DNA from: Chthoniobacter flavus Ellin428
GTDB taxonomy: Bacteria > Verrucomicrobiota > Verrucomicrobiia > Chthoniobacterales > Chthoniobacteraceae
Length of the DNA: 64,000 nucleotides
NCBI RefSeq assembly: GCF_000173075.1
Contig: NZ_ABVL01000004.1
Location: 62,001-126,000 of the forward strand
Reading direction: 5' to 3'
Under the pieces are notes generated by a model. The model saw nothing but the letters and a program-made list of their open reading frames with translations, searched no databases and was not told where the DNA came from. Both the position numbers and the translations under genes were made by a program. The stretch's first letter is position 1. Each line of letters starts with the position of its first letter. Shown here piece by piece: positions 27,023 to 35,484 of this stretch.

Positions 27023-27967
27023 TTATGAGGCGGCGGTTTGAGGTGGAGCGGTGAGGGTTTTGAGTACCGTGTTGAGATGGAGAAGCAGTTTGCGCATGAC
27101 GGCGGTGATGGCGACTTTGAAGAGTTTCTTTTGGCCCCGAAGGCGTTGGTAGAAGGTCTTGAGGATGGGGTTGTGGGTGGCCGCACTCAGTGCCGCCATG
27201 TAGAGAGCCCTACGGACTTCCTGACGTCCGCCGCGGATCGTCCGCTTTCCGGCGTATTTGCCGCTGTCGTTGTCGTAGGGGGCCAGGCCGGCCAGAGCCG
27301 CACATTGGCCCCGGTTGAGCGTGCCAAGTTCAGACATCTTCGCCAAGAGGGTCAGTGCGGTGACGAAGCCCACGCCCTTGGTCTGGGTCAACCGCTCGAA
27401 CTTGGCCTTCCAGAGCGGATGGGCATCGATTTTGGCCCGCAGTTGCCGGTCGAGAGCGGCCAGCCGCTTTTCCAAAACGAGGATGGACTGGTCGATCTCG
27501 GTGACCAGCGCGGCGTGGAGGACCTGCTGGCGGTGGGTGCGCAGGACCTTGATCATCTCCACTAGTTGCTGGCGGTGGGTGACGCTCTCGCTCAAGGCCA
27601 GTTGCTCGCGGCAGAGCGGCGGATCGGCCGGCGGACGTTTGCTCTGGGCAAAGCGTTCGATGAGCGCCGCGTCGATGGGATCGTTTTTCGCAATGATCCC
27701 TTCCGACAGCCCGAAGTAGTAGATGCGGGCGGCATTGGCGATGGTGAAGGCAATGCCTGCCTCCTGGAGCGCCAGGCACATGGGCAGATGATAGGGGCCG
27801 GTCGATTCGCAGACCACGTGGCCAGCGGCCGACAGCTTCTTGATTTGGACGATGAACTTGCGCTGTCCCTCCTTGGTGTTGGCAAACTGCCAGCGGCGGT
27901 TCTGGCCGGCCACAACGAGGGTGTCCTTGGAGACGTCGACTCCGAGGTAGCATGAGGGTGATGACAT
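27023..27967 (-). mobile_element. IS110-family transposase gene and element
   Basis: 314 residues, complete. The N-terminal RuvC-like DEDD domain starts CYLGVDVSKDTLVVAG and continues with VVCESTGPYH and KNDPIDAALIERFA. A coiled region follows, then the C-terminal transposase_20 domain with the catalytic Ser region (GVGFVTALTLLAKM, GQCAALAGLAPYDNDSGK, RTIRGGRQEVRRALYMAAL). The family has no terminal inverted repeats, so the exact ends cannot be set from one copy. The reading frame is unbroken, so it may be active. It lies inside nested REP-like repeats, a target type known for some members of this family. Confidence 0.93.
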
Positions 27968-28242
27968 AGGTTAGACTCTTTCTTGGGTTTACGAGCTCGG
28001 CGGGGCAGGGATGCCTGGCCTCCGGCTCTGGCAACTGTTCGAGTTGGCAAACCTGAGAAGCTCCGATCGATCGTGCTGAGCGACGCTCTGCGGCTAATTA
28101 CCGCGACGCCTGAATGAAACGATCTCACCGAAGCTGGCGGGGTCGCGGGGATCAGCCGCGACTCCGCTCCTCAGTTAAGCGCACGCTTCAAAAGAAGCAG
28201 CGCTCCCGAAAACAGACCAACCAAAGCACTTTTCCAACAACC
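27968..28242 (-). other. Non-coding leader of the IS110 element, candidate bridge RNA region
   Basis: About 275 bases upstream of the transposase start carry no credible ORF. IS110-family elements of the group with the non-coding segment at the 5' end transcribe a structured bridge RNA from this position. Short complementary segments (for example GCCAGAGCC and GGCCTCCGGCTCTGGC around 28013-28032, and GTTCGAGTTGGC) suggest local stems, but I cannot fold it. The right limit is uncertain. Confidence 0.4.
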
Positions 28243-28373
28243 AAGGATGACAGGGTTTTTGGAGCGCTTCGCGCCTCTGTATCGAGCGCTTTCCTACTTC
28301 TCCGGCGCTGTTGTTTTTGAGAGCCGGTTCTGGAAAAGCGGCGCAGCAGCGCCGCACTCCAAAACGCAAGCGC
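28243..28373. repeat. Inverted-repeat segment and REP-like element right of IS110
   Basis: 28243-28276 (AAGGATGACAGGGTTTTTGG ... GCGCTTCGCGC) is the approximate inverse of 26752-26787. 28335-28373 is a 39-base element, AAAGCGGCGCAGCAGCGCCG followed by CACTCCAAAACGCAAGCGC, identical in inverse to 38726-38764. The two pairs bracket the IS110 gene in mirror order. Confidence 0.8.
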
Positions 28374-28384
28374 ATTAACGCGCT

Positions 28385-29257
28385 CTAACCTTGCGCAGAG
28401 GACAAGGTCGCAAACTGTGCGTCCGATAATTGGATCTTCGCGGCGGCGACATTCTCCTCCAGATGCGCAATGCTCGTGGTGCCGGGGATGAGAATGATAT
28501 TGGGACTGCGGTGCAGTAGCCACGCCAGCGCGACCTGTCCGGCGGTGGCGCCGAGTTCGCTCGCGACTTGGGCGAGTACTCCGGAACCTTGAGCGAGCGG
28601 TGCCTCCGGGGCGAAGGGCTTTGCCGCCAGCGGTCCCCACGGCAGGTAAGCGATGTTGTGTTGTGCGCAATAATCGACCACCGCATCATCCCCGTGTTCC
28701 TGCAGATTGTAGCGATTCTGCACCGAAGCGATCGGCACGATGGTGCGCGCTTCCTCAACCTGCGCGAGGGTGACATTCGAAAGCCCGGCGTGGCGAATTT
28801 TCCCTTCGCTCTTCAACGCCGCGAGCGCGCCCACGCTTTTCGCAAATGGCACCTGCGGATCCGGTCGATGAAGTTGATAAAGCGGAAGGCAATCGAGCTT
28901 CAGCCGTTGCAAACTGCCCTCACAAAAGCGGCGCAGGCTCGCGGGGCTGCCATCGGCAAAGACTTCGCCCGGGCCAGTCTTCTCGACGCCGCCCTTGGTC
29001 GTGACGATCACGCCCGTAGGATAGGGCGCGAGCGCCTCGCCAATCAGTTCTTCATTCCAACCCGGTCCGTACGGATGCGCGGTATCGATGAAATTGATGC
29101 CCAGTTCGACGGCCCGCCGCAGCAGACGCTTGCCGCCTTCCCAATCCGGATACGGCCCAAAATTACCCGGCTGGGCACACAGACGCATCGCGCCGTAGCC
29201 CAGCCGGTGAATGGGAAGATCTCCGCCGAGGAGCCAGGAAAGTGCGGGGGTAGTCAT
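28385..29257 (-). CDS. Aldo/keto reductase
   Basis: 290 residues from the ATG at 29257; an earlier ATG at 29287 only adds residues encoded by a repeat hairpin. TIM-barrel NADPH-dependent carbonyl reductase. The catalytic Asp and Tyr are in DTAHPYGPGW, Lys in VTTKGGVE and His in LYQLHRPDP, with NADPH contacts in LIPGTTSIAHLEEN. It is at the downstream end of the minus-strand oxidoreductase block and separated from DUF5069 by a hairpin. Confidence 0.9.
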   Translation of the reverse strand: MTTPALSWLLGGDLPIHRLGYGAMRLCAQPGNFGPYPDWEGGKRLLRRAVELGINFIDTAHPYGPGWNEELIGEALAPYPTGVIVTTKGGVEKTGPGEVFADGSPASLRRFCEGSLQRLKLDCLPLYQLHRPDPQVPFAKSVGALAALKSEGKIRHAGLSNVTLAQVEEARTIVPIASVQNRYNLQEHGDDAVVDYCAQHNIAYLPWGPLAAKPFAPEAPLAQGSGVLAQVASELGATAGQVALAWLLHRSPNIILIPGTTSIAHLEENVAAAKIQLSDAQFATLSSAQG

Positions 29258-29266
29258 AGCCCCGCT

Positions 29267-29354
29267 GACAATGAGACTGTGAGACAATCAGACAATGAGA
29301 AAAGCGCATCGATTGCACCTCTCATTGTCTCCCTTGTCCGATTGTCGCATTGTC
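29267..29354. repeat. Intergenic hairpin of GACAATCA/GACAATGA words
   Basis: Left arm 29267-29299 (GACAATGAGACTGTGAGACA followed by ATCAGACAATGAG) and right arm 29321-29354 (CTCATTGTCTCCCTTGTCCG followed by ATTGTCGCATTGTC) are inverted copies. The right end lies six bases from the stop of the DUF5069 gene and the left end ten bases from the aldo/keto reductase start. Confidence 0.85.
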
Positions 29355-29360
29355 GTTCGA

Positions 29361-29804
29361 TCAGGCCTTCCCGCCGAAGGTCACGTAGTCGTCGACGTCG
29401 AGCAAATCGGCCCAGGTCGTGATGTCCGACCGGTGCGGCGCGGTGGCCGTGCGGATCTCGTTGAAGAACTCGATCGACTCGCCCTCCGGCACCCGCTTCC
29501 CGGCGGCGTCGGACCACGCCTCGATCTCGGCGTCGGTGTGTTTGTTTTTCTGGTTCGAACGGATCCACTCGAGGATTTCGCCGTCGCCTTTGCCGGCGGC
29601 GAGTTCCTTGCGGAGCGCCTCGGCGTCGACGCCGAGATACTCGAGGATGCGCTGGTCGAGCGGGCAGTTGTAATGATACTCGCCGTTTTTTCCGGCGATT
29701 TCCGCGCGGCCCTTGTCGAGCATGCGGGGCAGGAGGGCGTAACCGCCGAGGCGGGTGCGCATGCTGCGGGGCGGACGTTGGGTGAGGTCAGTGATGTTAT
29801 TCAT
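29361..29804 (-). CDS. DUF5069 protein, copy 1
   Basis: 147 residues. DUF5069 is a small globular domain of unknown function common in Verrucomicrobiota. Hallmarks are LTQRPPRSMRTRLGGYALLP at the N-terminus, GKNGEYHYNCPLD and the C-terminal LLDVDDYVTFGGK. The paralogue at 41091-41549 shares all three. Both lie next to oxidoreductase genes. It is followed on this strand by the aldo/keto reductase and preceded by a short-chain dehydrogenase 23 bases away. No catalytic residues can be proposed. Confidence 0.88.
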   Translation of the reverse strand: MNNITDLTQRPPRSMRTRLGGYALLPRMLDKGRAEIAGKNGEYHYNCPLDQRILEYLGVDAEALRKELAAGKGDGEILEWIRSNQKNKHTDAEIEAWSDAAGKRVPEGESIEFFNEIRTATAPHRSDITTWADLLDVDDYVTFGGKA

Positions 29805-29827
29805 GGTGTGGGGTGTTGGGTGAGTGG

Positions 29828-30586
29828 TTAAGGAACGGTCAGGCCGCCATCGACCTTGAGCGATTCGCCGAGGATGAAGGACGCGGCGTCGGAGCAGAGG
29901 AACAAGACGGCATTGGCCACCTCATCGGTCTTTCCGGTGCGCCCAATGGGATGCAGCGAGGCGAGATGCTCGCGCTGCGGTCCGTCCTTGCCGGCGAAGC
30001 GATCGACCATGGCTGTATCGATGACCGCCGGAGCGACCGCGTTGATGCGAATGCCCTGGTTGGCGAATTCGAGTGCAATGGATTTGGAGAGGCCTTCGAC
30101 GGCGTGCTTCGTGCCGATGTAGAGGCTCGCTCCCGCCATGCCGACGTGACCCGCGACGCTGCTCGTATTGACGATCGCGCCGCCACCGGTCTTGAGCATC
30201 GCCGGGATCTCGTATTTCAGCGAAGCGATGACGCCCCAGACATTGGTGTCGAAGAGCCGCCGGTAATCGGCCTCGGTGGCGTTGGCCAGCGGAGCCATCC
30301 ATTCGACACCGGCGTTATTGAACGCGATGTCGAGCCGGCCAAAAGCGGCGACGGTTTGCTCCACGAGATTCTTGACGTCGGCCTCGACGGCGACGTCCGC
30401 GCGCACGAAGCGGGCGGTGCCGCCGGCAGCGGCGATCTCCGCGACCACAGCTTTGCCTTCCGTCTCGCGGCGGCCGGAAATGACGACCTTCGCACCGGCT
30501 TGGGCAAAGGCGAGGGCAGTGGTCCGGCCGATGCCGGAAGTGCCGCCGGTGACGAGCGCGACCTTATTGGAGAAATCAAATTTCAT
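29828..30586 (-). CDS. Short-chain dehydrogenase/reductase (SDR)
   Basis: 252 residues, classical SDR length. TGGTSGIG at about 13-20 binds NAD(P), FNNAGVEW follows strand 4, Ser lies in IVNTSSVAG and the catalytic Tyr and Lys in SLYIGTKHA. It ends LGESLKVDGGLTV, typical for the family. The open frame continues upstream but the ATG at 30586 begins the first beta strand (KFDFSNKVALVTGG). Substrate unknown; close to SDRs with 2,5-dichloro-cyclohexadiene-diol type annotation by pattern only. Confidence 0.93.
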   Translation of the reverse strand: MKFDFSNKVALVTGGTSGIGRTTALAFAQAGAKVVISGRRETEGKAVVAEIAAAGGTARFVRADVAVEADVKNLVEQTVAAFGRLDIAFNNAGVEWMAPLANATEADYRRLFDTNVWGVIASLKYEIPAMLKTGGGAIVNTSSVAGHVGMAGASLYIGTKHAVEGLSKSIALEFANQGIRINAVAPAVIDTAMVDRFAGKDGPQREHLASLHPIGRTGKTDEVANAVLFLCSDAASFILGESLKVDGGLTVP

Positions 30587-30612
30587 ATGGTGAATGCGTT
30601 GGAAGGCTTCGT

Positions 30613-31269
30613 TTAGATGCGAATGAAAAGTTCCTCCGCCGGATAGCGCACCTTGGGCGCCGCGGCATACTTGTCCGCGTCCGAACGATAACCGACCGCC
30701 GCTGCCACGACGGCATTGTAACCCTTCGCCGGCAGGCCGAGGAGTTCGTCGTATTTCGGCGCGTCGATGCCTTCCATGGGGCAGACGTCGATGCCGAGCA
30801 TGGCCGCGGAAGTCATGAGGTTGCCGAGCGCGATGTAGCACTGGCGCGTTGCCCACTCGTGCTGCGCTTTGCTGCGCGGCCCGTGCACGATGTCGCCGGC
30901 GAGAGCCTTGCGAAATCCGGCCAGTTTTTCCACGGGCGTCCCGCGCACTTTGCTCACATGGGCAAGGTAATAGTCGACATCCGCCTCGGTCACATTGGTT
31001 TTTGCGGCGAAGACGACGAAGTGCGAGGCATCCGCCACCTGGCACTGTCCCCACGAAATCGGCAAAAGCTTTTGGCGCGTGGCCGGATCGGTGATCACGA
31101 CGAAGCGATAGGGTTGAAAACCGTAGCTGGTCGGCGTGAGGATGAGCGCTTGTTCCAACGTCGCCCAATCGGCATCGGCGATCTTCTTCGCCTGGTCGAA
31201 GGACTTGGTGGCATAGCGCCAGCGCAATTGCTGGAGCAGCGTGTCGTTGGAGACGGGTGGGTTCTGCAT
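30613..31269 (-). CDS. Nitroreductase family NAD(P)H-dependent oxidoreductase
   Basis: 218 residues, the NfsB-type FMN flavoprotein. LLQQLRWRYATKSFD at the N-terminus carries the FMN phosphate-binding Arg, PYRFVVITD and SWGQCQVADASHFVVF the flavin site, and the C-terminal GYRSDADKYAAAPKVRYP is typical. It reduces nitroaromatics or quinones with NAD(P)H in the cytoplasm. It lies 26 bases upstream of the SDR gene, so the two are likely in one operon with DUF5069. Confidence 0.9.
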   Translation of the reverse strand: MQNPPVSNDTLLQQLRWRYATKSFDQAKKIADADWATLEQALILTPTSYGFQPYRFVVITDPATRQKLLPISWGQCQVADASHFVVFAAKTNVTEADVDYYLAHVSKVRGTPVEKLAGFRKALAGDIVHGPRSKAQHEWATRQCYIALGNLMTSAAMLGIDVCPMEGIDAPKYDELLGLPAKGYNAVVAAAVGYRSDADKYAAAPKVRYPAEELFIRI

Positions 31270-31299
31270 GCGGGTTTGGTGGTGTGGTTGAGAGACGCG

Positions 31300-32712
31300 C
31301 TATTTGTTGCCGAAGGCGAAGAGCTTTTCTTTTGTCCGGATGTAGATCCGGCCATCGACAAAGGCGGGCGAGGCGGCGAGGTATTCGCCGAGGTCGAGTT
31401 TGGAAAGAACGGTCGGCTTGTCTGTGGTCTTCGCATCGAGGACGACCAGGGTCCCTTTGGTCGTCGCGAGATAGATGCGGCCGTTCACATACGTGGGCGA
31501 AACGTAGTAGTCGCCGGGCACCCCGATGCGCTGCTTCTCGTATAGCAACTTGCCGCTGGCGGCATCATAGAGCGTGGCGAAGCCGCCATCCTTCACGAGA
31601 AAAAGTTTGCCGTCGTAGTAGAGCGGAGAAGCCACATACGGCGCGCCTTTTTCGTTGTTCCAAATGACGTGGCTTTCGGTGATGTCCCCGTGGCCACCGG
31701 GCTTGACGGCGAGCACCGCATTTTTACCGCGTTTCATCCAATTGATGTTCCCTTCCCATTCCGAACGGTCCCAATAGCCGTCGTGGTTCTTGTCGTTGAC
31801 GTCGAAGAAATCCTTGAACGGTGTGCCCGCCATTTCCGCCCGGGAGATGCGGCCGTCGCCGTCCTTGTCCATCATCTTGAGCAAGTCGTCGAAGGTCGGC
31901 ATGGGCTCGTCCGCGCTGCCGCCGGGGCTCCAGGTGGCGATGTAGAGATTGCCGTCCACGCCGGGAGTGGGTGTGGTGCAGGGGTAAGCGGCGAGCCCGC
32001 GCAGGAGCCATCGTTCTTCGCCGGTCTTGAGATCGTAACCCTTGGCGCGGCTGTCGCCGAGGGCGACGAGCACGCCGTCCCATACCACCGGGGTGCCGAA
32101 GCTGACGCGGAATTCCTCGCGGGAACGTTTCCAGACTTGGGCGCCGGTTTTGATGTCGAAGGCGTAAAGACCATTGCCGGGCCCAACTTCGTCGCGGAGC
32201 AGGTAGACGAGGCCGTCGTGAATGATTGGTGACGTGCCGGTGCCGAAGCCGTCCTTGCTCTGCGCGACGGGCAGCCTCGCTTCCCAGAGCAGCTGGCCGT
32301 CGAGGCCGAAACAACTCAGCCCGTAGGAGCCGAAGTAGCTCACCACGCGCTCCCCATCGGTGGCGCAGGTCGACGCGGCTGGCGACCCGAGTTTCTCCAT
32401 GTAAGTCTCCAGTTTCTCCGGCGTCGTCTCGTGCCGCCAGGCAACGGTGCCATCGGTGAGGTTCACGCCGAGCGTGATCAGCTTGCCGTCCGCGAAGCCG
32501 GTGAGGAAGGCGCGGCGGCCGACGATGACCGGTGAAGACGCGCCGCCGGGCAAGGCCGTCTGCCAGAGCAGATTCCGCGCGGTATCGATCTCCGCCGGGA
32601 TAGTTTCGTTCGCCGCGGTCGATTGGCCCGAGGGGCCGCGGAATTGTGGCCACAACGAAGCGGCATGAAGCGTGGATGCGAGAGCCAGCAGTAGGCAGGC
32701 GTGGCGGGTCAT
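31300..32712 (-). CDS. Secreted PQQ-like beta-propeller protein with EF-hands
   Basis: 470 residues with a signal peptide (TRHACLLLALASTLHA). WPQFRGPSGQS is the start shared by a large family of PQQ-like propeller proteins of Verrucomicrobiota and Planctomycetes. Six or more propeller blades follow, with an EF-hand pair inserted (DKDGDGRISRAEM at about 295 and DKNHDGYWDRSEW at about 315). Probably periplasmic; no dehydrogenase activity can be inferred since the catalytic residues of true quinoproteins are absent. The start ATG abuts a TTGGGTG heptamer repeat. Confidence 0.88.
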   Translation of the reverse strand: MTRHACLLLALASTLHAASLWPQFRGPSGQSTAANETIPAEIDTARNLLWQTALPGGASSPVIVGRRAFLTGFADGKLITLGVNLTDGTVAWRHETTPEKLETYMEKLGSPAASTCATDGERVVSYFGSYGLSCFGLDGQLLWEARLPVAQSKDGFGTGTSPIIHDGLVYLLRDEVGPGNGLYAFDIKTGAQVWKRSREEFRVSFGTPVVWDGVLVALGDSRAKGYDLKTGEERWLLRGLAAYPCTTPTPGVDGNLYIATWSPGGSADEPMPTFDDLLKMMDKDGDGRISRAEMAGTPFKDFFDVNDKNHDGYWDRSEWEGNINWMKRGKNAVLAVKPGGHGDITESHVIWNNEKGAPYVASPLYYDGKLFLVKDGGFATLYDAASGKLLYEKQRIGVPGDYYVSPTYVNGRIYLATTKGTLVVLDAKTTDKPTVLSKLDLGEYLAASPAFVDGRIYIRTKEKLFAFGNK

Positions 32713-32741
32713 TGGATGTTGGGTGTTGGGTGTTGGAGGTT
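32711..32741. repeat. Heptamer tandem repeat (TTGGGTG)
   Basis: ATTGGATGTTGGGTGTTGGG followed by TGTTGGAGG lies directly at the PQQ protein's start codon; its CAT is the first triplet of the repeat. The same word forms both arms of the hairpin at 50203-50362. Confidence 0.75.
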
Positions 32742-32764
32742 CGATGTCCTGACTTTTCGTTCCG

Positions 32765-33460
32765 TCACCAGGCGATCTCCGCGCGTTCGCGCAGGAATTT
32801 GCCGGTGAGGCTCTGCGGGGCGTCGAGGGCGAGCCACACGAGGGTGTCCGCACCTTGTTCGACGGAGAGTGGTGCGGCATCGCCGCCCATATCGGTGCGC
32901 ACCCAGCCGGGCGACACCGAATTCACGGCGAAGCGCGGCAGGGCGGCGGCGAAATGCTGGGTGAGCGAGTTCAACGCCGTCTTGGACATGCTGTAGGCGG
33001 GCGCCCAATCCTGCAGGCCATCGGCGAGTTGGCCGGCGCCGCTGGACATATTGATGACCCGCGGTGCCTTGCTCTGCTCGAGCAGCGGCTGGAAGGCCTG
33101 CGTGACGAGCATCGGGCCGACCGTGTTGGTGGCGAAAGTTTTCAGCACGGTCTCGCCCTCGAGGTCGAGGACGCTGCCGGCGTCGTCGAGCAGGATGGCG
33201 GCGTTGTTGATCAGGATATCGAGATGATCGGTCTGCTTCGCCACCACGCGGGCCGCGCTCTCGATGCTCTCCACGTCGCTTACATCCAGCAGCACGAAAT
33301 GCACGTCGCCTTTGATGGAGGCCGCCGCTTTTTCTCCGGCGCCGCGCTGGCGTGCGGTCAAAAAGACCCGCACGCCGCGCGCCGCCAGTTGGCGGACGAC
33401 TTCGAGGCCGATGCCTTTGTAAGCGCCCGTCACGAGCGCGACTTTTTGCGGTGCACTCAT
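32765..33460 (-). CDS. SDR family oxidoreductase (carbonyl reductase-like)
   Basis: 231 residues. TGAYKGIG binds NADP, NNAAILLDD follows strand 4, Ser in INMSSGAG and Tyr/Lys in AYSMSKTALN complete the active site. PGWVRTDMGG near residue 185 is typical for carbonyl reductase-like SDRs. Its start overlaps the HtrA-like stop by four bases, so it is translated from the same message. Confidence 0.92.
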   Translation of the reverse strand: MSAPQKVALVTGAYKGIGLEVVRQLAARGVRVFLTARQRGAGEKAAASIKGDVHFVLLDVSDVESIESAARVVAKQTDHLDILINNAAILLDDAGSVLDLEGETVLKTFATNTVGPMLVTQAFQPLLEQSKAPRVINMSSGAGQLADGLQDWAPAYSMSKTALNSLTQHFAAALPRFAVNSVSPGWVRTDMGGDAAPLSVEQGADTLVWLALDAPQSLTGKFLRERAEIAW

Positions 33461-34503
33461 GATTGCGGGCGGGGTAATTCCTCGGGCACGACCATGGCGA
33501 AAATCTTCTCCGTCTGGCGCAAGACCATGATGGGCGAAGGCACGCCGATCTCGGCCGCGACGAGCCTCTTGTGCAGGTCGTCGATGCTCTTGATCGTCTG
33601 GCCCTTGAAGCCCACGATGATGTCACCACGCTGCAGACCAGCCCGGGCCGCGGGGCTGTGCGGATCGAGCTCCGCGATGAGCACACCACGATCCTGCGGC
33701 AGCCGGTGGAAGCGGGTGACCCGCGGATGCAGCGGCACATTCTGGCCGGCCACGCCGATCGCGCTGCGCCGGATGCGGCCCTCTTTGATGAGCCAGGCGA
33801 CGACGAATTGCGCGGTGTTGCTGGCAATGGCGAAGCAGATGCCCTGCGCCGGCAAGATCACGGCGGTATTCACGCCGATGACTTCGCCTGCGCTGTTGAC
33901 CAGCGGGCCGCCGGAGTTGCCGGGATTCAGCGCGGCGTCGGTCTGGATGATATCGTCCATGAGCCGTCCCGATTCCGCGCGCATACTGCGACCGAGTGCG
34001 CTGACGATGCCGGAGGTCACCGTCTGTTGAAAACCGAACGGCGAACCGATGGCCACCGCGACCTGGCCGACGCGAATCGTAGAAGAATCCGCGAGTCGCA
34101 CGTGCTGAAGATTCGGCGCGTCGATGCGCAACACCGCGAGATCGGTATCGGGATCTTCGCCGATGAGTTGCGCGGGAAACACCCGGGCATCATGCAACGT
34201 GACCTCGAACTTCCTGCCGTGATGGACAACGTGGGAATTCGTGAGGATGAAGCCGTCCCGGGCGATGATGAAGCCCGAGCCGCTGCCGCCGCGCTGATTC
34301 TCGCCCTCGACGCGGATATTTACCACGGAGGGCGCGACGCGGTTGACCACGGCGCTGATCGTGCGCGAATAGCTATCGAGGAGGGTGTCGTCCTCGATGG
34401 GTTCGCGCGGAGCGACCGAGGTGAATGAGGTGGTGGTGCTTTCGTCCCCGACCGGCTGCAATTCCGGCCGGTTGGACCGTTGGAATTCGGGTTGGATTTT
34501 CAT
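33457..34503 (-). CDS. HtrA/DegP-type serine protease with PDZ domain, no signal peptide
   Basis: 348 residues. The trypsin-fold protease has His in ILTNSHVVHH, Asp in DPDTDLAVLRI and Ser in LNPGNSGGPLV; one PDZ domain (about 260-335, GVLIAELDPHSPAARAGLQRGD) follows. There is no signal peptide or membrane anchor, and an in-frame TAA lies two codons before the ATG, so the start cannot be moved upstream. The family is normally periplasmic, so this copy appears cytoplasmic. It is coupled to an SDR gene by an ATGA overlap, an unusual pairing. Confidence 0.92.
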   Translation of the reverse strand: MKIQPEFQRSNRPELQPVGDESTTTSFTSVAPREPIEDDTLLDSYSRTISAVVNRVAPSVVNIRVEGENQRGGSGSGFIIARDGFILTNSHVVHHGRKFEVTLHDARVFPAQLIGEDPDTDLAVLRIDAPNLQHVRLADSSTIRVGQVAVAIGSPFGFQQTVTSGIVSALGRSMRAESGRLMDDIIQTDAALNPGNSGGPLVNSAGEVIGVNTAVILPAQGICFAIASNTAQFVVAWLIKEGRIRRSAIGVAGQNVPLHPRVTRFHRLPQDRGVLIAELDPHSPAARAGLQRGDIIVGFKGQTIKSIDDLHKRLVAAEIGVPSPIMVLRQTEKIFAMVVPEELPRPQS

Positions 34504-34584
34504 GGGTTAAAGTAATGACGCACACGCGTCAAATGACCGGGCCTCCTTGGAGGCTGTGAAATAAACCGGCGAAAAGAGGATTGG

Positions 34585-34651
34585 CCCGCGAATCACGCCA
34601 ATGACACGAATGTAAGGTTCCCCCATTTGCGTTATTCGCGTGATTTGCGGG
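34585..34651. repeat. Intergenic hairpin (CGAATCACGCC words)
   Basis: CCCGCGAATCACGCCAATGA plus CACGAATG (34585-34612) pairs with CATTTGCGTTATTCGCGTGA plus TTTGCGGG (34624-34651). The same composite word forms the hairpin at 56533-56598, with diverged units. It sits 18 bases after an SDR stop and ahead of the HtrA-like gene. Confidence 0.8.
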
Positions 34652-34668
34652 CACTTTTTCACAGTCGC

Positions 34669-35457
34669 TTAGAATGCCGATTTGACGATGCCGCCCTCGG
34701 CCCGCCAGACGGCGCCGGTGGTGGCGGAGGAGAGCGGGCTGGCCACGAAGGTGACGATGTGAGCGATTTCGTCGACCGACTCGAAACGTTTGATGAGCGA
34801 ATTCGGGCGGTGCTTTTCGAAAAACTCCTTTTCGAATTCCGCGAAGGGTTTGCCGGCCGAAAGTTGACTGACATAGGTTTCCACGCCTTCGGAGCGCGTC
34901 GGGCCGGGAAGCACGGAATTTACCGTGATGCCGGTGGCGGCGGTGAGCTCAGCGAGGCCGCGGGCGACGGCAATCTGCGCCGTCTTGGTCATGCCGTAGT
35001 GGATCATCTCCGGCGGCGACTGGAGCGCGGATTCGCTGGAGATGAAAATGATGCGGCCCCAATTGCGCTGGCGCATGCCGGGTAGATAAAGACGGCTGAG
35101 GCGGACGCCGCTGAGGACATTCACCTCGAAGAAGCGACGCCAGTCGTCATCGGGAATTTCCTCGAACGGCTTCGGCTCGAAGATGCCGAGATTGTTGACG
35201 AGTATTTCCACGTCGGGAAAACGCTGGGCGACTTCATTCGCGGCCTTCTCGCTGGAGAGGTCGCCGGCGAAGCCTTCCAGCTTCGCCCATGAAACATTTT
35301 CCCGGATTTTGGCGATGGCTTCCTGCACGCGCGCCTCGGTGCGGCCATTGACGATGACGCGCGCGCCTTCCGAAGCGAGCGAGTGGGCGATGGCGAAGCC
35401 GATGCCGGCCGTGGAACCGGAGACGAGGGCGAGTTTATCGGTGAGATGGAGATTCAT
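34669..35457 (-). CDS. SDR family oxidoreductase
   Basis: 262 residues. SGSTAGIG is the cofactor motif, VNNLGIFEPK follows strand 4, Ser in IFISSESAL and Tyr/Lys in HYGMTKTAQIA form the active site, and SATTGAVWRAEGGIV closes the fold. The protein resembles BacC/FabG-type reductases of unassigned substrate. It is preceded 27 bases upstream by an aldo/keto reductase gene. Confidence 0.92.
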   Translation of the reverse strand: MNLHLTDKLALVSGSTAGIGFAIAHSLASEGARVIVNGRTEARVQEAIAKIRENVSWAKLEGFAGDLSSEKAANEVAQRFPDVEILVNNLGIFEPKPFEEIPDDDWRRFFEVNVLSGVRLSRLYLPGMRQRNWGRIIFISSESALQSPPEMIHYGMTKTAQIAVARGLAELTAATGITVNSVLPGPTRSEGVETYVSQLSAGKPFAEFEKEFFEKHRPNSLIKRFESVDEIAHIVTFVASPLSSATTGAVWRAEGGIVKSAF

Positions 35458-35484
35458 GAGATGGGAAGGATGGGACCGATGGCC

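Noticed and set aside
26569..27186. 205-codon minus-strand ORF overlapping the IS110 end
   Set aside because: Made of low-complexity repeat translation and transposase antiphase; no domain.
29828..31168. 446-codon minus-strand ORF extending the SDR upstream
   Set aside because: Only the part from the ATG at 30586 is SDR; the extension overlaps the nitroreductase gene in another frame.
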